From the NCBI GenBank assembly GCA_038210495.1, contig JBBQWR010000050.1, positions 1 through 37,586 of the forward strand: a DNA stretch of 37,586 nt, written 5' to 3'. The notes under the pieces are model-generated. The model did no database searches and was not told the DNA's origin. It worked only from the letters and a program-made list of their open reading frames with translations. Each line of letters starts with the position of its first letter. Position 1 is the first letter of the stretch. Below, piece after piece: positions 25,726-33,982 of this stretch. The position numbers and the translations under genes are program-made. This stretch comes from JBBQWR01 sp038210495 (GTDB lineage: Bacteria; Planctomycetota; Planctomycetia; Pirellulales; DATAWG01).

Positions 25726-26478
25726 ATGCCACAGACAATTGCCATTGACATGAAGACCTGGCGATCCCGTCCGATGCTGAAATACGGTATTCGCACTTGG
25801 ATCGTCGTTAGCCTGCTGGTCAAGCTAATTCTGGTCGGCGCCGCGATGTACCAAGTTCGCCGGGCTCATGCACAAAACGCTAGTCTCATGCATCGCGATC
25901 TGCCCGAAGACGAACGGCAATCGCTCCGGCTCTCCGCCAATTCTTGGTATTTCCAAAAGATCGATCCGCCGAGTCCGCTTAAGCTGCACGACCTGATCAC
26001 CATTCAAGTGACGGAGCAGTCGGCCGTGAAAAGCAGCGGCCAAGTCGATCGCCGCAAGACGGGAAAATTCGACGCGGACCTCAAAAACTGGCTTAAGCTC
26101 GACGGCCTCAACCTCAAACCGGCCAAATTTGCCAACGGCGATCCGCGAGCCAACGGCACGTTGGATAGTCAATATCAAGCCAACGTGAACTTGCAGACGA
26201 ACGACAGTTTGACCTTCAAAATCGAGGCCGAGATCGTCGACATTCGGCCCAACGGCAATCTGATCGTCGAGGCTCATAAGACGATCAAAGAAAACGAAAA
26301 TGTCTACGAGCGGTCGCTCACGGGTGTCGTCAACCGCGACGACGTCCAGCCGGACCGAACCGTGAAGAGCGAACAAATCGCCGAACTGAGCATCGACAAA
26401 CGCGAGATGGGCCACGTGCGAGACGGCTATCGCCGCGGCTGGCTAACACGGTTCTACGACCGCTTCTCGATTTTTTAA
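25726..26478 (+). CDS. flgH: flagellar L-ring protein FlgH, without lipobox
   Basis: 250 residues. The start at 25726 has AAGGAA nine bases upstream. After a hydrophobic N-terminal stretch (WIVVSLLVKLILVGAAMYQV) comes the FlgH core: KLHDLITIQVTEQSAVKSSG, LDSQYQANVNLQTNDSLTFK, VDIRPNGNLIVEAHKTIKEN and ERSLTGVVNRDDVQPDRTVK. Enteric FlgH is a lipoprotein; this protein contains no cysteine at all, so it must be anchored or retained differently. Position between flgA and flgI supports the call. Confidence 0.9.
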   Translation: MPQTIAIDMKTWRSRPMLKYGIRTWIVVSLLVKLILVGAAMYQVRRAHAQNASLMHRDLPEDERQSLRLSANSWYFQKIDPPSPLKLHDLITIQVTEQSAVKSSGQVDRRKTGKFDADLKNWLKLDGLNLKPAKFANGDPRANGTLDSQYQANVNLQTNDSLTFKIEAEIVDIRPNGNLIVEAHKTIKENENVYERSLTGVVNRDDVQPDRTVKSEQIAELSIDKREMGHVRDGYRRGWLTRFYDRFSIF

Positions 26479-26486
26479 ACCTGTAG

Positions 26487-26544
26487 GGTGGGCAGTGCCC
26501 ACCACAGCCAGCTTCTCGTCTGTCGCTGGTGGGCACTGCCCACC
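26487..26544. repeat. palindromic repeat between flgH and flgI
   Basis: GGTGGGCAGTGCCCACCA (26487-26504) is repeated inverted and exact at 26527-26544. Each arm is itself nearly palindromic, so alternative hairpins are possible. Similar G-T-G-G-G-C-A palindromes are common between genes in planctomycetes. Confidence 0.8.
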
Positions 26545-26585
26545 GTACACCCGGGCCCTGAACTCTGCCGCCTTAAAAACTCATC

Positions 26586-27671
26586 ATGCCGACCGCCCAA
26601 AAAATAATCGTCGCCACGCTAGCCGGCTTAGCGATCGCCATCGCCGGCACGCGTGCCCCCGCTCGCACGCTGCTCAAGAATTTGTGCCGCGTGAAAGGTC
26701 AGGAAGAAAACACGCTGCAAGGCTACGGATTGGTGGTCGGATTGAAGGGGACCGGCGACAGCGCCGCGTCCGCTCCGACCGTGAGAATGTTGGCCCAAGT
26801 GCTGCAACTAATGGGATCGCCGGTCGGCAAGCGCGGACCGCTCGAACTGAAGGAAGACGTCAAAAATGTGGCGCTCGTGCTCGTGACCGCTACCGTCCCC
26901 GCCGCTGGCGCCCGGCAAGGGGATGCGATCGACTGCGTCGTCAGCTCGGCGGGCGGCGCCAAGAGCTTAACCGGCGGACAGCTTTTCATGACGCCGCTCG
27001 TCGGGCCTCGAGTCGACAGCGAACGAATCTATGCGTTCGCCCAAGGCGCGATTCATCTCGACAACGACGCCACTCCGACCGCCGCCAAAGTTTTTAAAGG
27101 CTGCCGGCTCGAGGAAGACTTTTTCAACCCATTCGTTAAAGACAACAAGTTCACGCTCGTGCTCAACAAGAACAAGGCCGATTTCCAAGTCGCTCAAGAC
27201 GTCGCCGATCTGATTAACGGCCAACTCGGCAGCCAATCGCAAGAATCGACCGGCCTGGCTCATGCGATCGATCAGGTGAACATCGTCGTGACGTTGCCGC
27301 CGCAATACAAGGAGCGGCCGGTTTGGTTCATCTCGCAAGTGCTCAGCTTGCCGATTCTCGATCCGCAGACCGAGGCTCGCGTGGTGATCAACGAGAAGGC
27401 CGGGAGCGTCGTGGTCAGCGGCGATGTCGAGATCGGCGAAGTCACGATCACGCACAAGAACATGGTCATCGATTTGGGGGGGCAAGCTCTGCAAGGCGGT
27501 CCTGCGCCGAGCAAATTCGTTTCCGCGCAGACCGGCCCGGCGCCATCGCCGAAGCTCAAGGCGCTCACCGAGACGCTCAACTCGCTCAAGACGCCGCCGG
27601 CCGACGTGATCGAAATCATCAAAGGCCTGGAACGCGCCGGCAAGCTGCACGCGACATTGATTATCGAATAG
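26586..27671 (+). CDS. flgI: flagellar P-ring protein FlgI
   Basis: 361 residues, the normal length. After a signal peptide (IIVATLAGLAIAIAGTRAPA) come the conserved blocks NTLQGYGLVVGLKGTGDSAA, NVALVLVTATVPAAGARQGD, DCVVSSAGGAKSLTGGQLFM, VNIVVTLPPQYKERPVWFIS and VVINEKAGSVVVSGDVEIGE. It ends LKTPPADVIEIIKGLERAGK then LHATLIIE, the typical FlgI finish. It forms the ring around the rod in the periplasm, which implies that the organism's flagellum is built with P and L rings. Confidence 0.97.
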   Translation: MPTAQKIIVATLAGLAIAIAGTRAPARTLLKNLCRVKGQEENTLQGYGLVVGLKGTGDSAASAPTVRMLAQVLQLMGSPVGKRGPLELKEDVKNVALVLVTATVPAAGARQGDAIDCVVSSAGGAKSLTGGQLFMTPLVGPRVDSERIYAFAQGAIHLDNDATPTAAKVFKGCRLEEDFFNPFVKDNKFTLVLNKNKADFQVAQDVADLINGQLGSQSQESTGLAHAIDQVNIVVTLPPQYKERPVWFISQVLSLPILDPQTEARVVINEKAGSVVVSGDVEIGEVTITHKNMVIDLGGQALQGGPAPSKFVSAQTGPAPSPKLKALTETLNSLKTPPADVIEIIKGLERAGKLHATLIIE

Positions 27672-27689
27672 TGCAATAGCTCGCTAAAT

Positions 27690-27709
27690 ACATAGCCGCG
27701 GCATCCTGC
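27690..27709. repeat. single arm of the dispersed palindrome seen at 21661-21784
   Basis: ACATAGCCGCGGCATCCTGC is identical to the arm at 21661-21680. It lies 18 bp after the flgI stop. No matching second arm is seen nearby, so this is a half element. Confidence 0.75.
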
Positions 27710-27753
27710 CGCCCCAGACTGATTTCCTCAAATCTTTTTCAAGTTGAACCACC

Positions 27754-28137
27754 ATGAGCGCCATCACAGCTTCCCCGAACGTCGCCGGCCTGACTCAAGC
27801 CAAATCCTCCTCGGTCCTCGCATCGAGTCAACGCTTGGCCGGTCAATTGAATCCGGCGGCCCATTCGCCGACGCCCGGCCTCAATGCATCGCCAGGAGAT
27901 CAAAGCGAGCTTCATAAGAATTTCAACGCATTCGTCGGCCAATCGTTCTACGGAATGTTGATGCAGCAGATGCACAAGACCGTCGGCAAGGCGCCCTACA
28001 TGAACGGCGGCCGCGCCGAACAGGCATTTCAAGGTCAACTCGATCAAGTGATGTCCGAGAAGATGGCTCAGGCCGACGGCGGGAAATTTAGCGACGCGAT
28101 GTACAACTTGTTCAACATGCAGATGCAGGCGAAGTAA
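27754..28137 (+). CDS. flgJ: rod-binding protein, FlgJ N-terminal-domain type
   Basis: 127 residues. The C-terminal two thirds match the FlgJ rod-binding domain: NFNAFVGQSFYGMLMQQMHK, GGRAEQAFQGQLDQVMSEKM and GKFSDAMYNLFNMQMQ. The muramidase domain of enteric FlgJ is absent, as in many non-enteric bacteria, so another enzyme must open the peptidoglycan. The first ~40 residues are Ser/Ala/Pro-rich and probably disordered. Placement directly after flgI is standard. Confidence 0.85.
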   Translation: MSAITASPNVAGLTQAKSSSVLASSQRLAGQLNPAAHSPTPGLNASPGDQSELHKNFNAFVGQSFYGMLMQQMHKTVGKAPYMNGGRAEQAFQGQLDQVMSEKMAQADGGKFSDAMYNLFNMQMQAK

Positions 28138-28141
28138 ACGA

Positions 28142-28204
28142 AAATGACGAATGTCTGAGAAATGACTAATGACGAAATACTCATTGATTCGTCATTCGTC
28201 ATTT
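28142..28204. repeat. palindromic repeat between flgJ and flgN
   Basis: AAATGACGAATG (28142-28153) and CATTCGTCATTT (28193-28204) are exact reverse complements, and the interval contains further AATGACGAA-type copies. It is AT-richer than its surroundings and different in sequence from the other repeats. Confidence 0.7.
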
Positions 28205-28229
28205 GTGATTAGTGCTTTGACTACACCGG

Positions 28230-28730
28230 ATGGAACCGACAATGCAAAACGTCGCTTGGGATAGTGAATTGGCCGGCCTCTTGGCGGAACTGTCTGGTAT
28301 TCAGTCGGACCTCTTGGCCGTGCTCACCGACAAACGCGCGCGGTTATTGAATGCCGACAAGTGGCCGCTGGACGAGCTTCAGGCCCGCGAGACAGACTTG
28401 ATCGCGCGTCTCGAATCTTGCCACGAGCGACGCCTAGCGCTGCTAGCGCAAGCTGCTAGCGAAGGATTGCCCTCGACCGATCTCAAGAGTCTGGCCGATG
28501 CCCTGCCGCGCGAGCAGCGCCAGCATTTTGCCCCCCGGATTCGCGATGCGTCGGCCCGAATGCGGCTAGTGCAGCATCATAGCCTGGCAAATTGGGTACT
28601 TGTGCAGCGAACGCTCATACATTTGTCGCAGGTACTGGAGATTATCGCGACCGGCGGGCGGCCTGAGCCGACATATGGAATGAGGGACTCCGCGCGCACG
28701 GGCGGAGCGCTGGTCGATCATGCGGCGTAG
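28230..28730 (+). CDS. flgN: FlgN-family flagellar export chaperone
   Basis: 166 residues from ATG 28230 (ATG 28242 is an alternative). It is almost entirely helical: LAGLLAELSGIQSDLLAVLT, LDELQARETDLIARLESCHE, RDASARMRLVQHHSLANWVL. The pattern and size fit FlgN, the cytoplasmic chaperone for the hook-filament junction proteins FlgK and FlgL, both encoded immediately downstream. Sequence similarity in this family is low, so order is part of the argument. Confidence 0.8.
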   Translation: MEPTMQNVAWDSELAGLLAELSGIQSDLLAVLTDKRARLLNADKWPLDELQARETDLIARLESCHERRLALLAQAASEGLPSTDLKSLADALPREQRQHFAPRIRDASARMRLVQHHSLANWVLVQRTLIHLSQVLEIIATGGRPEPTYGMRDSARTGGALVDHAA

Positions 28731-28805
28731 AGAAGAAAATTGGGGGGGGCGGAAGGGCGGGGATGAGACTTTTTGCTTGCTTAGTGGTTGATGGTTGTTT
28801 TGGCT

Positions 28806-28836
28806 CGGGGACAGGGGGCCTACGCCCCCGCTCGCC
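28806..28836. repeat. GC-rich hairpin repeat upstream of flgK
   Basis: The stretch contains GGGGGCCTACGCCCCC, a 6-bp-arm hairpin, within a longer unit that recurs, with a few changes, at 35060-35092 (both start CGGGGA.AGGGGGC and end CGCTCGCC). A run of eight G lies about 60 bp earlier in the same gap. Confidence 0.7.
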
Positions 28837-28871
28837 AAGAGGGCAATTCTTTAACCTAATTCTCGGGCGCG

Positions 28872-30569
28872 ATGTCGCTTTTTAGTTCACTCCAGTTGGC
28901 GAGCAACACGCTGCAAATCCAGCAAATTGGATTGCAAGTGGTCGGTCAGAATTTGGCCAACGCCAGCACGCCCGGCTACAGTCGCGAGGAAGTGGTTCTC
29001 GCTCCGGGGCCGACTCAGCAGGTCAACGGCAACTTGCTGGGCACGGGCGTCACGATCGAGACGATCAAGCAGGACGTCGATCAGTTTCTCAATCAACGGG
29101 CTCGTACGGCCCTCAGCGATCAGTCCGGCAGCGCGCTGAGTTCGCAAACTTATCAGCAACTCGAAAGCATCTTCGGCGCGCTCAACAGTCCGAACCTCAA
29201 TACGGCTCTGACGGGCTTCACCTCGAGCATCGCGCAGGTTCTCAATTCGCCACAGGACGTGGCGACGCGAAACTTGGCCGTCCTGAAGGGCCAAACGCTC
29301 GCCAATCAAATCAACAGTTATGCATCGCAAACGAATCAATTGCGAGCGAATCTCAATGATCAGATCGTCGGCGACACGGGTCGAGTGAACGGCTTGCTGA
29401 CGCAAATCGGCAAACTGAACGTGCAAATCGCGCAAACCGAGGGAGGCGCAGCCGGCGCCTCGCAGGCTGTCGGTTTGCGCGATCAGCGCGACCAAGCACT
29501 CAGCAGTCTGGCCGGGCTAATCAACATTCGCACCGCGCAACAAAACGACGGCTCGGTCAGCGTTTACAACGGCGGCGATTATTTGGTGGCGGGATCCGAA
29601 GTGCGGCAGGTCAAAGTCGACAAGTCGCAAGATCGCGGTCAAACCATCGCCAGTGTGCGGCTGGCCTCGACCGACTCGCCCCTGGACTTGAGCTCGGGCG
29701 AAATCGGCGGACTTGTCAATTCGCGAGATGGCGTCTTGGGCGGGTTTCTCGATCAACTCAACTCGTTCGCCGGCGCCCTGGCATCAGAATTCAACAAGGT
29801 TTATTCGACCGGCCAAGGTCTCAATGGTTACACGAGCCTTACCGGCGCGACGCCGGCCGGCGACGTAAACGCCCCGCTCGACGCCGCCGCGCTACAGACC
29901 ACGCCCGTCAGCGGCTCCTTTCAAGTTCTTGTCCACAATAAGCAGACGGGCCTGACGCAAACCACCGATATTCAAGTCAACGTGAACGGCCTCGCCGGCG
30001 ATACGACGCTCAGCAATTTGGCGACGCAGCTCAACGCGATTCCCGGTTTGGCCGCTTCGACGACGGTCGATGGCCGATTGAAAATCACCTCGACCGACTC
30101 GAATCAACAATTCGCATTTTCGGGCGACACCAGCGGCACGCTCGCCGCGCTCGGACTGAATACTTTTTTCACCGGCTCCGACGCCAGCAGCATCGCCGTC
30201 AATCAAGTCGTCGCCCGCGATCCTTCGACATTCGCGGCCAGCGCCGGCGGAGTGGGCGTCGATGCGAACGTGGCGCAGCAGTTGGCGGAGTTTCTTACGA
30301 CGCCGCTCGCCACGCATTCCGGAGCGACGATCGCCGATCTCTACGGTCAAGTTTCATCAAATCTGACGCAGAATTCGAGCGTCGCCAAGAGCCTGAGCGA
30401 CAGCGCGCAGGCCTTCTATAGTTCGCTGCAAGGCCAGCAGCAGGCGTTGGGCGGCGTGAACATCGACCAGGAAACGATCAATCTGTTGCAATACCAACGC
30501 AGCTATCAAGCCTCGGCGAAATTCATATCGACGATTAGCGACCTGTTACACACGCTGGTGAACCTGTAA
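28872..30569 (+). CDS. flgK: flagellar hook-associated protein 1, FlgK
   Basis: 565 residues, the normal length. The N-terminal helix block is canonical (LASNTLQIQQIGLQVVGQNL followed by ANASTPGYSREEVVLAPG), the early coiled coil follows (GLNSPNL-type region and VATRNLAVLKGQTLANQINS), and the C-terminus is VNIDQETINLLQYQRSYQAS followed by AKFISTISDLLHTLVNL. The middle (about 330-470) is the variable domain. FlgK joins hook and filament, with FlgL on its filament side. Exported with the help of FlgN. Confidence 0.96.
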   Translation: MSLFSSLQLASNTLQIQQIGLQVVGQNLANASTPGYSREEVVLAPGPTQQVNGNLLGTGVTIETIKQDVDQFLNQRARTALSDQSGSALSSQTYQQLESIFGALNSPNLNTALTGFTSSIAQVLNSPQDVATRNLAVLKGQTLANQINSYASQTNQLRANLNDQIVGDTGRVNGLLTQIGKLNVQIAQTEGGAAGASQAVGLRDQRDQALSSLAGLINIRTAQQNDGSVSVYNGGDYLVAGSEVRQVKVDKSQDRGQTIASVRLASTDSPLDLSSGEIGGLVNSRDGVLGGFLDQLNSFAGALASEFNKVYSTGQGLNGYTSLTGATPAGDVNAPLDAAALQTTPVSGSFQVLVHNKQTGLTQTTDIQVNVNGLAGDTTLSNLATQLNAIPGLAASTTVDGRLKITSTDSNQQFAFSGDTSGTLAALGLNTFFTGSDASSIAVNQVVARDPSTFAASAGGVGVDANVAQQLAEFLTTPLATHSGATIADLYGQVSSNLTQNSSVAKSLSDSAQAFYSSLQGQQQALGGVNIDQETINLLQYQRSYQASAKFISTISDLLHTLVNL

Positions 30570-30621
30570 TTCGATCTTCTAATTCAACGTCGGACAAAGG
30601 GCGCCACGCCCGAAACGATCC

Positions 30622-32928
30622 ATGACCTCGATCACGTCCATTCCATCGTCGCGCGTTAGCAATTTGTCGAGCTCGCAGCGGTTGCTCGCGCAGATTCAGA
30701 ACGCCCAACTCGGTCTGCAGCAGCTTGAAACGCAGATCTCGTCGGGTAAGCGGATCGTGCTGCCCAGCGACGACCCAGCCGCCACCGAACAAGCGGTTGG
30801 ACTCAATCGGCTCATCGATCAAAAGATGCAAATCAAGAACAACATCGACACGAGCCAATCGTATCTCACTCAGACGGACACGGCCCTGGCGAACGTCTCC
30901 AATTTGCTTTCGAGCGCTCGCTCGACGGCGCTGTCGGTCATCGGCACGACCGCCGACGCATCGCAGCGACAGACGGCCGCCCAAGTAATCTCCGGCGCAA
31001 TCCAACAGTTGAGCGACATCGGCAACCAAAATTTCAACGGCCGCTATCTCTTTGCCGGCTCGCAGGCGGGACTCGCCCCTTTTCGGGCCGACGGCGCCAA
31101 TGTCAAATACTCAGGCAACGACACGGCGCTGTCGAGTCTTTCCGATCTGTCGCAATTGTTTCAATCCAATGTGACGGGCGCTGCCGCTTTCGGCGCCCTG
31201 TCGGCCGGGATCGGCGGCACAGTTAGCTTGACGCCAGCCGTCACCGCCTCGACCAAGCTCAGCGATTTGAATGGCGGACGCGGCGTCAGTCCCGGCAGTA
31301 TCAAAATCTCCGATGGCGTTTCGACGACCGTCGTCGATTTAAGTCACGCCGTGACGGTCGGAGACGTGGCCGCCTCAATCGTCGCTCATCCGCCGCAGGG
31401 ACGCACGGCGCGAGCCGACATTACGCCCACGGGTTTATCGATTTCATTGGATGCGGCCGGCGGCGGAAATCTCAGTATCACGCAAGACGGAAACGCATCG
31501 ACCGCGGCCGATTTGGGAATTTTGAACTCGACCCATATTGGCCCCGGTCCGATCGTCGGACAGCCTCAAAACCCGTTGCTTACGCTGACCACGCCGCTGG
31601 GCAACGTGATCGGCGCGCGGGCGGAAGTATTCGTGCCATCGCCCGGCACTAGCACGAATATCGTGCTGCAGGCCAAGCGAAACGGCGCCGCGTACAACGG
31701 CTACACCGTCAATTTGATCGACGATCATACGGTCGCCGTCGGTCACGAAACGGTCAGCTACGACACGGTCGGCAAGTCCATAACCGTCGACGTGGCCGGC
31801 GGATTGACGACTGCCAAGAATGTCGTCGACGCGATCGACAACTCCCCCGCCGCGGCGGACTTTACCGCTGCGCTCGATCCGTCGCAGTTCAAAAACGACG
31901 GCAGCGGCGCCGTGGCGCTATCGTCAGCCACAACGGCAGGCGGCGGCGGCGCCTTGCTAGATCAAGCGGCCGGTCTGCAAATCACCAATGGCGGACAGAC
32001 ATATACGATCGACATCAGCCACGCCCAGACCGTTGAGGATTTGCTCAATTCGCTCAACGGCTCGCAGGCCTCGGTGCTGGCCGAGATCAATCCGACCGGC
32101 ACGGGCATTGACGTGCATTCCCGGCTGTCCGGTTCCGATTTCGCGATCGGCGAAAACGGTGGCGTCACGGCTACGCAACTTGGCCTTCGCACGTTGACGG
32201 GCGCTTCGCAATTGAGCGACCTGAACCACGGCGCCGGCGTGCCCACCGCGTCCTCCGGCGCCGATTTTCTTATCCAGCGCAAGGACGGCTATCAACTTCG
32301 CGTCCGCCTGTCCGGCGCCAAGACGGTCCAAGACGCGATCGACAAGATCAACAACGACCCGAACAACCAAATCGCCGCGAGCAAGGTGACGGCGCAATTG
32401 GCCGCCTCGGGCAACGGCATCGTGCTGACCACCACGGACACGTCGAGCGTGTCGCCGTTTGCCGTCATCGAGCAGAATGGCAGCACGGCGGCGGAGAGTT
32501 TGGGGCTGGTTCCGGCGGGGCGAACGCAGAGCAATCCGTCGACGGCGTCGGCGGGCGCCGAGACGATCGCCGGCAAAGACGTCAATCCTCAGGAAACAAC
32601 CAGCGCCTTCAACGCCCTGATTCGTCTCAAAACGGCCCTGCAATCCAACGATACGGCAGGCATCACGCGCGCCGTCGGACTGATCGACTCGTCATCGAAT
32701 CAACTGAATCTCACCCGCGCGGAACTCGGCGCGAGAGAGGAATCGTTGACGGCCATCAGCACGTCGCTCGCCAACGAGCAGAACAACCTGCAGAGCAGCC
32801 TGTCCAGCACGGTCGACACCGACATCGCGGCCGCGATCACGCAACTGACCGCCCTGCAAACGTCGTTCACCGCGACCCTGCAGCTTACCGCTGCACTCTC
32901 GAAGCTGACGCTGCTGAATTATCTCTAG
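30622..32928 (+). CDS. flgL: flagellar hook-associated protein 3, FlgL, with very large central insertion
   Basis: 768 residues, against about 300-320 in enteric bacteria. The ends are FlgL/flagellin-like: RVSNLSSSQRLLAQIQNAQL and LQQLETQISSGKRIVLPSDD at the start, and RLKTALQSNDTAGITRAVGL and ELGAREESLTAISTSLANEQ at the end. The central ~450 residues hold repeated flagellin-associated modules, for example TKLSDLNGGRGV (about 209) and SQLSDLNHGAGV (about 528). Each is followed by an IxxSxAxTVxD strand-helix unit, with similar units near 455. These would stick out from the junction as surface domains. The same expansion is known in other planctomycete FlgL proteins. Last gene of the operon. 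Confidence 0.92.
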   Translation: MTSITSIPSSRVSNLSSSQRLLAQIQNAQLGLQQLETQISSGKRIVLPSDDPAATEQAVGLNRLIDQKMQIKNNIDTSQSYLTQTDTALANVSNLLSSARSTALSVIGTTADASQRQTAAQVISGAIQQLSDIGNQNFNGRYLFAGSQAGLAPFRADGANVKYSGNDTALSSLSDLSQLFQSNVTGAAAFGALSAGIGGTVSLTPAVTASTKLSDLNGGRGVSPGSIKISDGVSTTVVDLSHAVTVGDVAASIVAHPPQGRTARADITPTGLSISLDAAGGGNLSITQDGNASTAADLGILNSTHIGPGPIVGQPQNPLLTLTTPLGNVIGARAEVFVPSPGTSTNIVLQAKRNGAAYNGYTVNLIDDHTVAVGHETVSYDTVGKSITVDVAGGLTTAKNVVDAIDNSPAAADFTAALDPSQFKNDGSGAVALSSATTAGGGGALLDQAAGLQITNGGQTYTIDISHAQTVEDLLNSLNGSQASVLAEINPTGTGIDVHSRLSGSDFAIGENGGVTATQLGLRTLTGASQLSDLNHGAGVPTASSGADFLIQRKDGYQLRVRLSGAKTVQDAIDKINNDPNNQIAASKVTAQLAASGNGIVLTTTDTSSVSPFAVIEQNGSTAAESLGLVPAGRTQSNPSTASAGAETIAGKDVNPQETTSAFNALIRLKTALQSNDTAGITRAVGLIDSSSNQLNLTRAELGAREESLTAISTSLANEQNNLQSSLSSTVDTDIAAAITQLTALQTSFTATLQLTAALSKLTLLNYL

Positions 32929-32983
32929 CCGCCCCCTAGAGCCGCGCACGGCAGTAAGCGGAGAGTGGTCACAATCACCGCAT

Positions 32984-33056
32984 GGGCGGTTAATTCGTGA
33001 ACGGGCAATTACTTCGTGACTTGACTCTTATTGCATGAACGGGCGCTTACTTCGTG
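32984..33056 (+). repeat. three short direct repeats after flgL
   Basis: GGGCGGTTAATTCGTGA (32984-33000), GGGCAATTACTTCGTGA (33003-33019) and GGGCGCTTACTTCGTG (33041-33056) are variants of one 16-17-base unit. They lie between the convergent flgL and 33070 genes. No T run follows, so a terminator role is not supported. Confidence 0.55.
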
Positions 33057-33069
33057 CGCGGCGCTAAAC

Positions 33070-33795
33070 CTACTCGCCGGTCGGCGCTGGCCCGGCCTTC
33101 AAATCCCTGATGCCCTGTTCGACGCGCTGTCCAAACAATTGCAGCAGGTCGGCGGGGGCCGCCGGCATTTCAGCCGGCTCCGGCTCGTTTGCGCTTACGG
33201 TCGGCGCGACCTCGCTGGGCTGCTTTTTTTCGGCGGCCGGTTTGATGATCGGCAACAGCTCGACCGGCAGTTTGAACGGCAGCGATAAAAAATTGCCCGC
33301 ATTGTCGTCGGTGTCTTTTGGCGTTGATGCTTCCACCGCCGATTTCGCGTCGTCGATGACGTTCTTGGCGCCGGGGGCGGGGATCATCGCCGCGGTTTCG
33401 GCGGCGATCGATTGCCAGGTTTCCTCGGGGAACACGTCGCGCCAGCAGGTCTCGATCTGACGTTTGAGCTCGGCGCCGAGCACGAACGAGGGTGGCGCCG
33501 GCAGCGATCGAACCAAATCGGGTTGAGACCGATCGATCGCGGCGGACAGCCACTGTGTCAGTTCGGGCCGCTCGGCTTCGGGCGAACCGGATTCTATCCA
33601 GGCCGCTTCCACGCGTGTCCACTCGGCGAGCCGGCGATTGTATTCGTCGCGATCCTGGCGAAACGTGCCGTAAATCTGAATTCTGTATTCACGCGCGGCG
33701 CGATCCAGTCCAACGTCGGCCGCCTTCGGGGGCGCTCCCACAGCCAAACCGGTCGTCAACACGGCTGCCAGCAAATGCGTAATCATGCGAATCAC
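33070..33795 (-). CDS. secreted protein of unknown function
   Basis: 241 residues with a signal peptide (MITHLLAAVLTTGLAVGAPP). The mature part is helical and charged, has one Cys, contains many Trp/Glu/Arg (EYRIQIYGTFRQDRDEYNRR) and ends in a Pro/Ala/Glu-rich tail. No domain is recognised. It converges on flgL and lies 187 bp after the next secreted-protein gene on the same strand. A role in motility is possible from position but is not shown. Confidence 0.65.
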   Translation of the reverse strand: MIRMITHLLAAVLTTGLAVGAPPKAADVGLDRAAREYRIQIYGTFRQDRDEYNRRLAEWTRVEAAWIESGSPEAERPELTQWLSAAIDRSQPDLVRSLPAPPSFVLGAELKRQIETCWRDVFPEETWQSIAAETAAMIPAPGAKNVIDDAKSAVEASTPKDTDDNAGNFLSLPFKLPVELLPIIKPAAEKKQPSEVAPTVSANEPEPAEMPAAPADLLQLFGQRVEQGIRDLKAGPAPTGE

Positions 33796-33982
33796 CGCTG
33801 TAATAAGACTGGGAAATTGCGACGGGCAAGCGCGTATTGCAGCGCTCTAACGCAAACCTAGGTCGAGAAAACTCGGTAGTCAAACGACCGGTTAGAAGTT
33901 GGGTCGGCGCCGTCCAGCATGGGCGAACGGTCGAATCGCGTGCCGCTGAGCAGTGCCCAACCTGCATTTTACGTCAGCAGTG

